Source of the DNA: Progne subis subis
Taxonomy: Eukaryota > Chordata > Aves > Passeriformes > Hirundinidae
Direction of reading: 5' to 3'
DNA length: 64,000 bases
Assembly: GCA_022316685.1 (NCBI GenBank)
Contig: JAKJHU010000766.1
Span: 1 to 64,000 of the forward strand
The notes beneath the pieces were generated by a model that saw only the letters and a list, made by a program, of their open reading frames with translations, was not told the origin of the DNA and searched no databases. Below are positions 35,357 through 45,879 of the stretch, in pieces. The stretch's first letter is position 1, and every line of letters begins with the position of its first letter. A program made the position numbers and the translations under genes.

Positions 35357-35975
35357 CTGCAGCCGGGACCGAGGCATCAGCCTTGCGCCCAGGAACACCC
35401 CCAAGGGAAGAAAACCGCCAGTGAAGCGGGCCGGGCCAGCACGGGCCACATTGCTCTCACCTGCTTGCTGCAGCGGGCACCGCCTTGCAGCTGTGGGGCA
35501 GTTGAGAGGCAGAGCCAGGGCAAGGCAGCACGCAGAGGTGGCTGCAGGAGCTGCAGGGCAGCAGGGCAGGGCGGCACTGTCACTGTCCCCGGCCTTGTGG
35601 GCTGCACTCAGCTGTCATGACTGCCGGGGCTGCAGCCTGAGCCTTGGCACAGGGGAGTCCCAGGAGCAGCTGCCAACCAGAGAGGGGTTTTTTGAAGCCA
35701 CGGCATCAGAGCCACTGGGAACAGCCAGGGACTAGGCTGCTCTCAGGGCCCTGGCCTGGCCTGGCCTGGCCTGGCCTGGGGATGCCCCAGGGGAGCCTCA
35801 TGACAGCTCCTGAGGAGATCTCACCTGCTCCTCGAGAGGCCTTGGAGGTAGTCCAGGGCTGTTGTGGGGCAGCTTCCTGGAGGTGGAGGATCCTCCTTGG
35901 TGTCTCAAGGATTGTCTCCACCACCAGGCTCAGGCTGTTGCCTGCTGGCACAGCCAGCACAGCCAGCAGAGCATC
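35357..35975. other. Kinase upstream region, first exon unresolved
   Basis: A possible coding end of exon 1 reads LNCPTAARRCPLQQA to a CAG/GTGAGA donor at 35,461, in phase with the G-loop exon. A (ctggc)n run of about six units sits at 35,753-35,780. No ATG is found in phase here, so the start may lie in an exon further upstream. Confidence 0.4.
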
Positions 35976-36839
35976 CTAGGAGCTGTGGAATGACAACTGC
36001 TGGCTCCCAGACGCTTGCTGCTGCACCAGCTGCTCCTGAGAAGGCTCCGCTGCATCGGGCTGGGCTCCTATTTGGACTTCGGGGCTCTCCCTGGCCACGT
36101 TGAGGGTCAGGGTTGTGCCTGTGCTGTTGAAGTCCGTGAGTCCAAGGGAGCTGGGAGACCTGTCCACAGGCTCTGCACCTTCTGCAGGCAGACGGGTCTC
36201 GCTGAGCCTCTGCAAGGGATGGAGGCTGTCAGAGATAGCAGAGGCTCCTGGAAGGATGGAGGGTCTCTGACAGCCTGAGCTTCCTGCAGGGATGGCGGGT
36301 GTGTGCTGCTGTGCCATCTGTGCAAGGGTCGAGGCTCTCCCAGGGATGGAGAATGTTGCTGGGAGCAGCCTCTTGGAGGGATGGAGGCTTTGGGAGGAGC
36401 TGAAGGAGCCACAGCAGGGCAGGTGGCCCGGCTTCACCAGCTTCTCCAGTTCTTTCCACAAGGCCTGCCACATCCCAGTGTAGAGCGGCACACGTGTCCC
36501 TCTGTGAGCCCAGTGCAGCTGCATCAGTTCCTGCAGCTCCTGGGCTGCTGCCACGCAGGGGCAGCAGCAGCAGGACAAGTCCAGGGGGCTTGCGGGAGCA
36601 CGTAGCCGCTTGCGAGGGGTGGCCCGAGGTCTGGAGCGCCTGGGAGCCGCGGGGGCTCCTCGGTTCCTCCGTGAGCCTCTGGGCCAGACTCTGGGAACAT
36701 TGTTCCTCTTGGGGGTCCGTGTCTGCCGCCTCCGTGGTTGCCAGTGTCCAAGGGCCCAGCAGGCAGCCATGGCGGCCAGCAGCAGGACAAGTGCAGCTAG
36801 TAGGACACCACCATCACTCATGGCTCCGGCACGTGCCAT
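35976..36839 (-). CDS. Orphan single-exon protein, membrane-anchored basic N-terminus
   Basis: A 287-codon frame from ATG at 36,839 (good context, gccgcgATGg); a second ATG lies at 36,821. I do not recognise the family. Residues 7-29 form one hydrophobic segment (GGVLLAALVLLLAAMAACWAL) followed by a long Arg-rich stretch (residues 34-80), as in a signal-anchored protein with a basic side facing the cytosol. Then come a Cys run (LSCCCCPC), a Trp-rich piece (MWQALWKELEKLV) and a Ser/Pro/Gln-rich tail. A TATA box and two CRE-like sites lie just upstream, which supports transcription. Alternatively it is the 5' part of the downstream kinase transcript, since the kinase first exon is missing and both lie on one strand 0.5 kb apart. 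Confidence 0.5.
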   Translation of the reverse strand: MARAGAMSDGGVLLAALVLLLAAMAACWALGHWQPRRRQTRTPKRNNVPRVWPRGSRRNRGAPAAPRRSRPRATPRKRLRAPASPLDLSCCCCPCVAAAQELQELMQLHWAHRGTRVPLYTGMWQALWKELEKLVKPGHLPCCGSFSSSQSLHPSKRLLPATFSIPGRASTLAQMAQQHTPAIPAGSSGCQRPSILPGASAISDSLHPLQRLSETRLPAEGAEPVDRSPSSLGLTDFNSTGTTLTLNVARESPEVQIGAQPDAAEPSQEQLVQQQASGSQQLSFHSS

Positions 36840-36874
36840 CGCGGCTGCACTGGCGGCTGTTGGTGCTGGCGCAG

Positions 36875-36882
36875 CTTATATA
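36875..36882 (-). promoter_or_regulatory. TATA box before the orphan frame
   Basis: The minus strand reads CCTATATAAG, with TATATAAG at 36,882-36,875, about 36 bases before the ATG at 36,839. The transcript would have a very short 5' leader, or use the ATG at 36,821. Confidence 0.6.
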
Positions 36883-36891
36883 GGCTTGGCA

Positions 36892-36932
36892 TGATGTCAC
36901 AGTGCTGTGGCCAGGACAGCTGTGTGACATCA
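36892..36932. promoter_or_regulatory. Two CRE-like sites in inverted repeat
   Basis: TGATGTCA (36,892-36,899) and TGACATCA (36,925-36,932) each differ by one base from the CRE TGACGTCA and form an inverted repeat. They sit just upstream of the TATA box, an arrangement known from CREB/CREM-driven promoters, including many testis genes. Tissue is inference. Confidence 0.5.
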
Positions 36933-36939
36933 CAGCCCT

Positions 36940-37329
36940 GCCTCATGCCAGCGCGTGGCTCCTGTGTGCCGTCACGGCCCCGCCCGCCTCAGGGATCAGC
37001 GGAGCTGGCTGATACCTGAAGATGGCCATGGCCAGAAAAAGGCCTGGAAGTAAGAACCGGAGCTCAGCCTGTGTCAATGAATCCTTTCCTGGAGAAGCCG
37101 TGTCACCTCGGGAACAGTGCTGGTGCCAGCAATGTCAAGTCCACAGCTTCCAGGAGGCTGCAGCGTTACCAACTGGAAAGTCCCACTACTCAGTGCCTGA
37201 AAAGATCCTCCAGAGACAAAGGGACTCAAAGTTCCTCTGTTGCTGGGGAGCTCTCCTGAAATGCCTGTGGCAGGCTGGAAGAGTTTTTTTCTTAGCAGCT
37301 CACTGACTTCTGCAGAGCTGCAGTTCTAA
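36940..37329. other. Noncoding, one short unrecognised frame
   Basis: GC-rich to 37,000, then mixed sequence. The frame 37,022-37,306 (94 codons) has no recognisable domain. AATAAA occurs at about 37,328. Confidence 0.3.
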
Positions 37330-37745
37330 ATAAATCAGGATTTGCCAAAGGCCGCTCATGATGCTCCCACTGCTCTGGTTTTGACTGGGATAGCGTTCCT
37401 TTCCTCCCAATACCTGGCACGTGTTGGCTGTAGATGGGAATGCCGTCAATCAAACAGGGGTGATTTGGTTTCTGCTGAGCAGGGCTTGTCCTCTTCCAGG
37501 ACCTTGCAGTGTCCCTTGGTGCAATGCAAGGTTTTCCACCGGGAAGGGAGAGACGAGTGTTGAAGACAGAGGCAAAGAATGCATTAAACACCTGTACCCT
37601 GTCTCTGTCCCTGTTGGTGAGGTAACTATCCACATCCTGGAAAGGGACAATGTTCTTTTTACAATGATTTTTCCTTTCACGTATTGGAAACCACTGGTTT
37701 TATTGTGCCCCACATTTCTGGCCACCTTCATCTCCAGCTGATCTT
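37330..37745 (-). mobile_element. CR1 LINE ORF2 fragment
   Basis: On the minus strand a piece reads VFNAFFASVFNT, the conserved CR1 ORF2 word upstream of the reverse transcriptase. Surrounding words (gcaaagaatgcattaaacac, tctggccaccttcatctcca) fit a reverse-complement CR1. A part at 37,365-37,450 is also the inverted match of 38,120-38,220 and 29,100-29,200. Confidence 0.65.
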
Positions 37746-37796
37746 TCACCACACCAAATTTCTCCCTTTGGTGGCAAGAAAGATCTGTGTCCTCTT

Positions 37797-38873
37797 CTCC
37801 AGACGTGGATTCCACTGGGCACACAGCTTCCTTTTCCATCCTCTTTCCCAGAGAAGAGGCCTCTTCAGGCAAGGCAGCCTTCTGCCTGGCCTGCTTGGCT
37901 TCCCACCTTTGGGAATCACCTGCTCCTGTGCCCTTAGGAGGTGATGTTTTCAAAGTGACGAGCGCTGATGGAGCCCAGCACCTGCAAAAGCGTTTTTCCA
38001 ATTCCCTGAGCAGTCTGAGGTGTGCCCCGAGCTGAGATTTTGCTGGTCCTTTTCCTCTTCTCAGAGGTTTGAAACGCAATTTATTTGTGGTGGCTGTGGC
38101 AGAAACCAAATCACCCCTGTTTGATTCACAGTATTCCCATCTAAAGCCAACACGTACAAGCTATTGGGAGGAAAGGAACCCTATCCAGTCAAAACCAGAG
38201 CAGTGGGAGCAATTCAGCTGATTCAGGCAGACGCCCACCAATCCCCACTTGTCTCAGGGCACGTGGGGCTGAGAGGGCGGCCTGGCTCTAGGGGGCTGAG
38301 CTGGAGAGTGCTGGGCTGTGGGGGGCTCCCCCCTTCCTGGGAAGAGGCTCCCTGGGGAGGAAGAAGGGCCAGGCATGAGCCCCGAGGCCCCTGGCCAAGG
38401 GATGGCAGCAGGGGAGGCGTCTGTAGCGGATGCTGTCTGCAAGGAGCTGTGGGAAGGAGTGGCTGTGGGGCTGAGCTCAGGGAGGGTTTCCCCCAGGCCC
38501 GCAGGCAGAAAGCCCTTGGCACAGAGCAGGAGCCAAGTTCCAGGTCACCAGGCAGAGCCCCTCCCTCCCTCCCTCCCTCCCCGGGGCTGCCATGGTTCCC
38601 ACAGGAGCTCAAGGCCATGGGGGACCATTTCCGCTCGCTGCCGAGCCCCAGTGTGCCCTCATGAGGAGCGCCAGCGTGAGGGAGGAGCCGCCATTTCAGG
38701 GCAAGCCGTGAGGGCCAAGTGGTCATCCCCGAAGAACACTGAAGGGAACACTCTTGATTACCCCTTTTCCCGAGAGGTTTCTTTAGCTGAAGTTGCTGAC
38801 AAGGAGCAGACTTGACAGCCCTGTATGGGTTGGTGGTTGTTTTATTCTCTATGGTGTTGGGTTGGAGAGAGTG
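37797..38873 (+). repeat. Direct duplication, copy 2 (carries the empty provirus site)
   Basis: Matches 28,737-29,779 joined to 33,014-33,072. The junction gcagacttgacagccctg at about 38,806-38,823 is the uninterrupted target of the young provirus. Frames on either strand (e.g. 38,164-38,664) are not conserved in phase with copy 1. Confidence 0.9.
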
Positions 38874-40419
38874 TGTCATGGGTTAGTACAGTTTAGTTTT
38901 TAGTTATAAAAGAATGTAAAATAATTCTCCAGGTCAGGACCTAATTGCTTTGGAAGAGACAGAGACCTATCAGAGAGTTAGTTAGAATATTGAAATCTAT
39001 TCTGACCACTGAAATTGTTAGCTGCGACTTTGGGAAGTACCATATAAAATCCCTTGATTTCCTGTAGGTGAGGTTTTTTTTTCTTCCTTTGGCCAGAGAG
39101 AGACAGGTAACATCGAGCTGGGCCTGTTGCTCCCCCCTGTTTGCGGGGGGAAGCTGGCCTGAGGCCTGGCCGGATTCCATCAGCTCCCGGGTGAAAGGGG
39201 GGAAGGAGAAGTTGCTGTCTTGTGGCAGCCGCTTTCTTCAGGTTTCCTTAGAGCAGAGAGGGATCTCTGCTGGGCCCCTAATAAGAGCTATGAGCAGTGT
39301 TTGGGCCGAGGCCACCCCGATTTGCACCGAGGGGTGGGCTGAGAGGGCATTTATGATCTTGCTTGAGTTTTTTCCTAGACTGCCTGGGTGCTCTAATTTT
39401 TAATGTTTCTGCGTGAGTTTTTCCTTATCAGCTCAACCTTAAACAACTAACACTACGAGCTACAGAGAGTGACAGACAAAAACTCCGAGCAGATTTAACT
39501 CTTTCCGAGCAACATGAAGCTTCCAGAGCTTGGCCCTTCTCTGAGAGAGTAAGGAAGGACAGAGTGAACACAAAGAACAACAGCATGAAGTCAGTAGCAA
39601 GAGTGAAAAGACTATTAAGACAGAGGGTTGAAGAGTTAGTTGTTCTATTCTTACTTGAGCCATGGAAATAAACTCTATATTTAGGTCATTCCTGTAAATC
39701 ATGGGAAAGATATGCATTTGGGGAGATGATTGTTTTTTGTATAAATTTAAGCAAAGGTGTTTGTGATGGACTAACTAATATCCTATAAGATGCTTGAACA
39801 GAGATAAAGATGAGAAGCCCCCTGCGCCAGTGAAGAAGTGAGAAGATATCTCTGCAGCTTGAAGTGAAGAATCCTTTGCTTTAGAGTTATTTATCTTTAA
39901 AAAGTGACACCCCAGTATGCAAATGTCTAAGACCCATGACCCATAAGCAGCTTGGGAAACTGCTCCTGGGAGGGTCGCAAAGGCAGGTTTTCTCCGGGCG
40001 GTTGTTTTTGTGACAGTTTAAAACCCACAAGAGAATTGTTCTAAGTTGTCAGTGGGATCCATGCCTCAAAAGGATACTCTTCCCCTAATGAATTGATGAA
40101 AGACTATTATCAGATAGTGAAACTGATGAAAATTACAAGTTTTGTCTCTTTATGTTGTTTTGTAAGAAAGTGAACAGTTTGTAAGGGGGGAAAAGTGTTT
40201 TTGAAGTTTTATTCCATTTTAGTTTTTTTCCAACCTTCTGTTTTTCTATTCTTTTAGTGTAAGTTAATAAACTATTTGTTAATTTTAAAGTTGAGCCTAC
40301 TTTGTTTTTCTCCTAGTCTCTCTCTCACAAAAGAGTAAGTACTAAAACCAAAATTTAGTGAACGTAAAGCCACTACATTGAGTAGTGTTTCTGCCTAGTT
40401 TAAAATTAAAACTCTGACA
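38874..40419 (+). mobile_element. LTR, 1,546 bp, sister of the 26,622 solo LTR, no target duplication
   Basis: Starts TGTCATGGGTTAG and ends AACTCTGACA, collinear with 26,622-28,175 throughout. Left flank gagtg is the direct-duplication sequence; right flank cccat opens retroviral pol sequence, so the flanks do not match. Confidence 0.85.
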
Positions 40420-42310
40420 CCCATGAAAAGGAGGGCATGGATACCTATTGATATTAAAAGGTACCTTTTCAGAGTGGCCAGAAGCTTTCCCTACCAGAAC
40501 TGCCGAAGTGCAAGAGGTAATCAAAGCAGTGTTATAAGAAATAGTACCATGCTTTGGAGTCCTAGCCACAATGTTTTTAGATAGGGGGCCATATTTTATT
40601 TCAAAATTGTGTAGCAAAATTAAGCAGCAAATTATAAAACTGGGCCTCAAACCAGAGAACTAGATGGACCAGTACATGATGTACAGCCTGGGGATTATGT
40701 ATACATTAAGTCTTTTGCAGAAAAAACTTTGGAACCATGGTGGGGGGACCATTCCAGGTGCTCGTCATCACCGTTACTGCAATCAAGATCAAGGAACAAA
40801 GCACCTGGATCCATCGCTCCCAAGTGAAGAAAGCTCCTGAGGGACTATGCAGAGTTATACCAGGTGAAAATAAACTAAATTAAAACTTTCTTGGGAAAAT
40901 AAATGATAAGTATAATATAACAGCTTTTTTAAAAATAGAAAGCTTGTAATTGTACTAGGTAATCAAATAGGTATAGCCTGGAATTTGTGGCATTTATGAC
41001 CATCGCTATAGCCACAGCTAATGCAGCACCACTGCATTAGAATGTGACTGGTAAATATAAGTGCCAAGGGAAAGCTTATGATTTTATCTCCTGTAAGTCT
41101 CTGATTCAGATGCTAAAAATTACAAATGCAACTGTGTAAGAAAACTTCATTTAACTTGTGCATTTGTAACTTTGTCAAAATGGAAGAATGTGATTTTTCC
41201 TATTAGGCACATGTTGTATCCCACCAACATATAAAGGCAAACTTGACTGCTGTTCAAGAAATATTGCCTGTGCCTATAGATATGAACTTAACTTTAGTTG
41301 CACAACTATTGAAACACCATGGATTAAAGAAAAGAAGAAAAATTAGAAAGAAGAGAACTTTGATTGCAACGCATCATGACACAGAGACTATACAGAGAGT
41401 ATTTAAAGGTTAGAAGAAGGCCCATCCCATCATTGGTGGGATGTGCTTTCTGGGTAGTCACCAGCTGCAACTGGTTTGCTCAATACCTTGGTTTCTTTGA
41501 TTATTGTTTTGTTTAATTTAGTTAGTATAAGTTTGATTTTGCTTGTTATAAATTTTTTTGAATTGGAGAATACTAAAGCAACTAGCAGCTTTAACTTCCA
41601 TATTAAGAGCATATAGTACACTTTTAAAGGACCCCTACCACACCATTTTGCTAGATGAAGAAGAATTTACATTTAGTAAAAGAATTTACTAACTTTGAAG
41701 AAGGAGTGGGAAAATGAAATGTGATTTTAAAGATTTAAGATTTCAGCTAAGGGCTAGAAGCAATTTATATTGATCAAGATAGAAGATAGAAGAAGATCAA
41801 GATAGATTAGTAAATGGTTGGTTAATGATTATTAAATTCCCAAGCTAGAGCTAACTGTTATATTAAGAGCTTGTTTATAGAAAAAGTGGAGTAGTGAACC
41901 ATCAAAAGAACAGATTGAAACCAGTAAGAACAATGGCCAGCACCTGGACTTGGTATCAATCAATCACCAAGCAGGGACCTTGGATCGTGCCAGTGGGTCA
42001 CAGAGACCTGATGAAGACTCTCCTGACTTCATCCTTTGAGACCACTGACCCAATTCGAGACCACCGACCCAATTCAAGAGAAGACTGCTCGCACGCGTGA
42101 AGGACTGACACCTCATTTTAATACAGAGCGGGGATGGGAGGTGCTGGGGTTATGCATATGTATTGTATGTAAGATCTTGGAAAATAGATAGAGAGCAAAG
42201 AGCCTTGTTCGGGGCGGCCACGCCTTTCGAGATGACTCCCTGCCGCCCCCTGAATAAACATACCACTTTCTAACTTTAATTAGTTAGAGGGTCTTTGTCC
42301 GTGACTATGT
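40420..42310 (+). mobile_element. Degraded ERV A: integrase end, env, LTR end
   Basis: 40,440-40,860 decodes, across several breaks, to the C-terminal domain of a gammaretrovirus-like integrase (VQPGDYVYIKSFAEKTLEP, then WIHRSQVKKAPEG). 40,980-41,640 is the remnant of env, mainly the end of the transmembrane part with a hydrophobic anchor; every segment has stop codons or shifts. 41,880-42,310 looks like LTR, with AATAAA near 42,254 and a short U5. The env remnant shares word order with ERV D (51.4-51.75 kb), so A and D are probably one family. No intact reading frame. Confidence 0.65.
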
Positions 42311-42945
42311 CGGTTTTCAATGACTCAATGAAAAGGCTAACAGTTTACATCTCCATTTACCTCATGGCTAGCAGAGTTAGATATCACTGGCTGGCTACTC
42401 GAATTAGTAAAATGGGAGTTGTAGTCATGATTGTATTTGTAATTATTCTTGTGGTGTTACCATGTGTACTAAAATGTGTGGTTAAGCTGGCCAAAAATGC
42501 TGTAAAACAAGTCTGGATTGCTCAAAAAGGTAAGAGGGATTTGTGGAGGATGAGTTCTTCCAAAATGGGGACATGTGAACAATCCAGTTTATCTGGAAGA
42601 ATTGGCCTATAACCATTTCAAGGATGCAGAAGTCATGTAAGAAGCAGAACAAGATGCAGAGGTCACGTACAAAGAAGAACAAAAGATGGTAAACAACCCT
42701 AGATGTGAGAACTGGATGAGAGCCAGAAAAAAAGGACTGTGTAATCTGCTGCTTATGCAAGAACAATCGATAAATAGGGGTTAAAGGGCTAACACATGCT
42801 TTTAGGGTGCAACCAATTGAAAAGTAGCATGAAACGTGTGATTAAGGCTAAAAACTGCATAAAAGAGAGTGTTACGTTGAAATAAACAGCTCACTGCGAT
42901 CATATTGATCATTCTGTGATGTCCCATTCTTCCATGGCAGTCTCA
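42311..42945 (+). mobile_element. Degraded ERV B: env anchor and short LTR
   Basis: 42,398-42,612 encodes a membrane anchor and cytoplasmic tail of an Env transmembrane subunit (MIVFVIILVVLPCVLKCVV). A purine stretch (agaaaaaaaggac) precedes a probable LTR, 42,738-42,945, with AATAAA near 42,882. Everything upstream of the anchor is missing. Confidence 0.55.
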
Positions 42946-43039
42946 GTGGGACACCTCACCTGGATCACCTGTCATGGAATTGCCATGGAAACCCGACTGA
43001 TTGGAAATGCAATGGTGGACAAAGGTTTTAGTAGGGCCT

Positions 43040-43161
43040 GTTCACAATAGGACAAAGCGTGGTGGTTTTAAATTAAAGAAGTTTAGATAAGAAGAGATAA
43101 AGAGGAAATTTTTGGTGATGAGGTTGGTCATACACCAGGACAGGTTCCCAGGGAGGTGGTC
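43040..43161 (+). mobile_element. CR1 LINE fragment abutting ERV C
   Basis: aggacaaagcgtggtggttt and ggacaggttcccagggaggt are CR1 3' words. The fragment ends exactly at the first base of the ERV C LTR and does not resume after the other LTR. Confidence 0.6.
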
Positions 43162-43524
43162 TGTAGAAGGATTTTTGGGACAGACACAGAGAGGCCTCAC
43201 AGTTTTTGGGAAAGCTCTGGTTTCCTAGCAAACCGTCAAGGACAATGAGCCTGAGAACCAGTGTTTCCCTCAGATAAGTTGAAAACAAGTAACTGCAAAG
43301 GAATGCTTATGCAGATACCATTAGCCAATAGTATAGCCGCTTGAGGCTTGTGGATACCAGGAGGTGGCCAATAGCAAGTAGTAAACGCCGTGTGAACAGC
43401 TTATGCACAAGAATTATATATGTATAATAGAACCCTGTGTACCCTCAATAAATGAGCATTCACCATTACTTTTGGGAAGAGTGTGACTGACTCCGTCTGC
43501 TCCCTGCGTTTTCTTTCACCTTTA
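43162..43524 (+). repeat. 5' LTR of ERV C
   Basis: TG start; tatatatgtataatag as a TATA-like element; AATAAA at 43,447-43,452; end near cacctttaa, followed by ttggtgctgcat at the expected primer-site position (tRNA not identified). Confidence 0.75.
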
Positions 43525-43822
43525 ATTGGTGCTGCATATCATACCTTGAGGTGAGGACCTGGGGGAGAAAAAGAGCGGTGGGAGGCTGAGCAGAAAGACG
43601 CTGGCTCGCCGACAGATGCAGCTGCATTGGTGAGGGACCCCTGGAAAAACAGCGGAAAGATGCTGATCTACCAAGGGATGCAACAAGCATTGAGGTAGGA
43701 GCTCGCCGTCCTTGCAAATGCATATTGCGAGGTGAGCCGGTAAGGGGAGCAGAGCGGCAGCTTCTTGAAAAAAGGTGGAATGTGCTGAGTACTCCCTTCC
43801 TGCCCCAGAGAAGACGGCAAGC

Positions 43823-44894
43823 ATGGAATGTGACTTTGCTGCCGCAGTTAAATTATTTATTAATATACTCTCTGAGAGAGGAAAAACAGTAGCAGAAAAT
43901 GTGCTGCACAAGCCAGTTAACTGGGCGTGGGGAAATGGACATTTAACAACCCCGTGGCACTGTGAAGTTGGGAGGCGCCGCGGGCCCCGTGCTCCCTCCT
44001 GCCGCCCCCGGCGCCCCGGCACTGTCACTGGCCAATGCCCGGCTCGCCGCTCCCAGCCCGCAGACCATCCCCGTCACCTGAGCTACGGTGCGCTGCTCCC
44101 GCACCGCCACCACCACCACCAAGCCGGCTTGGAGCTTTTCTCAGAAGCAAGGCGCTCCCCCAATCAAAGGCTTGACAGCAACCCAGTGTAGTACAGTAGC
44201 CAAAATGCTTCAAAAACCCTCTGGAGCCACTCCCAGCCCTACTGCTACCACTACGCATGTGCCATGTGCCCCCCCCTTTTCTGGCTGTGCCCAAAGAGAC
44301 CCCGGTCGACCAAGAGAGGGGAACCCGTGACCCTGCTGTCGACCACCTTCCCCTGACAATGTTCCGCTGCCAGACGAATTAGAGGAGGATCCCCGATGAT
44401 AGAGCACTGCTTCCCCCAGCAGAACCCCCGGCAGAGCCCACGATTGGTTTAAAAGAACTGACTGAGCAAATTCAGGTGGTATGCAACGCCTGGATGAAAG
44501 GGCACATGCAGCAGCTGAGCTGCTATCCATGACAACTGTTAATGGTCAAGATGAGCCAACAACTTTCACCTCCAGTTAACTCCAATGCAACAATTTGCTA
44601 GAACAAACTGCAGAAAGTAGTTCCCAGGCAACGCCTTCGCCTGCTCCACCTGTGACTCAATGGTCCAAAATTATAGATGATTGCTGTACTAGAAGGACAG
44701 TGGGAACCTGCAGGACACATGGCATGTCCTGTAGCGTGTCCTGTCGTGTTCAGAGATGGCAATCCTGTGTGTGAGCAGCATGAATGGAAAATCTTGCAAC
44801 AGGCAAAAAAAAAAATACAGTAAAGGTGCATGATATGAAATCGGAAAGTTCTCGAGCAATGTTAGATTGGATTCATACTGCAGATATCATTTCT
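43823..44894 (+). pseudogene. gag fragments of ERV C
   Basis: The matrix start is ATG 43,823 (MECDFAAAVKLFINILSE); the frame remains open to 44,191 but becomes Pro/Arg/His-rich. 44,640-44,894 carries broken capsid N-terminal pieces ([28 protein letters not shown]) in more than one frame. Capsid sequence stops exactly where the CEPT1 similarity starts. No intact protein. Confidence 0.65.
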
Positions 44895-45873
44895 CCAGCC
44901 TGGACTGCCCCCAATCTGATCACCATCATCAAACTGTTAATAAATATATTTACAACTCTGTTATTAGTATGTTACTGCTCAACATCTTCAGGGCAGGCGC
45001 CTTCCGGGACATTCATTGCTTGTGCCTGTGGCATTCCAGTCCCTAGATGCTACAGATGGAAAACAAGCAAGAAGGACAAATAGCAGCACTCCGTTAACAG
45101 AGTTTTTTGATCATAGCTGTGATTCATTGTCCACAGTCTTTGTGGTTTTGGGAACTTGTATTGTTGTGCAGCTGGGTCACCAACCCTGATTGGATGTTCT
45201 TCTGTTGTTTTGCTGTGACATTCATGTTTTACTGGGCACACTGACAGACGTACGTCTCAAGAACTCTGCACTTCGGCATGACTGATGTGACTGAAGTACA
45301 AATCTTCACAATAATCATGCATTTACTGGCAGTGATTGGAGGAACATCTTTTTAGCAATCTCTGATTCTAAGACTGAATATTCAAGTGAAAATACTCCCA
45401 GCTCCTTGTACTGTAGCAGGAACCGTATTCTCCTGTACAAACTGAAGCTGGCAAAAATAGATCCACTATAGCAGGAACAAGTGTCCTCTCACCTTTTCTC
45501 CATATTGGCTCCGTGATTGTCTCGACTGCAATGATCTACGAGAAATCTGCTGTGCAGCTCTTTGAGGCACCTCTGCCTCTACATCCTGACTTTTGGCTTT
45601 GTGTCTGCCAAGATCACAAATCAACTGGTGGTTGCTCACATGACCAAGAGTGAAATGTATTTATATGACACAGCATTCATAAGCCCAGCATTGCTGTTCC
45701 TTGACCAAGTGTTTTAATAGCTTTATTGATGAGTATATTGTCCTCTGGATTGCCCTGATCCTGTCCTGTTGACCTGCTCCGATACTGTGTCAGCGTGTGC
45801 AGCCAGAATTGCTGCCCACCTGCACATCCACGTGTTCCGCATCAAGGGCTGCCCCATGCCCTCGAACCACACT
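44895..45873 (+). pseudogene. CEPT1: Intronless CEPT1 copy captured in ERV C
   Basis: CEPT1 is choline/ethanolamine phosphotransferase, a multispanning ER and nuclear membrane enzyme that makes phosphatidylcholine and phosphatidylethanolamine from CDP-choline/ethanolamine and diacylglycerol. The copy reads [16 protein letters not shown], then IACACGI, and in the next frame the CDP-alcohol phosphotransferase signature [16 protein letters not shown]...FFDHSCD (45,046-45,123; the signature Gly is Thr here). [36 protein letters not shown] and HLHIHVFRIK follow to the C-terminus. It spans roughly residues 86 to the end (about 330 codons) without introns, broken by many shifts, stops and a ~27-base deletion near 45,446. 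It matches CEPT1 better than CHPT1 ([26 protein letters not shown]). No poly(A) tail follows. The 5' boundary lies inside retroviral capsid sequence. Confidence 0.85.
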
Positions 45874-45879
45874 AGGGAT

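Noticed and set aside
44895..45873. CHPT1 (the paralog) instead of CEPT1
   Set aside because: Several residues distinguish the two, and the copy follows CEPT1 at [20 protein letters not shown] and the HVFRIK C-terminus.
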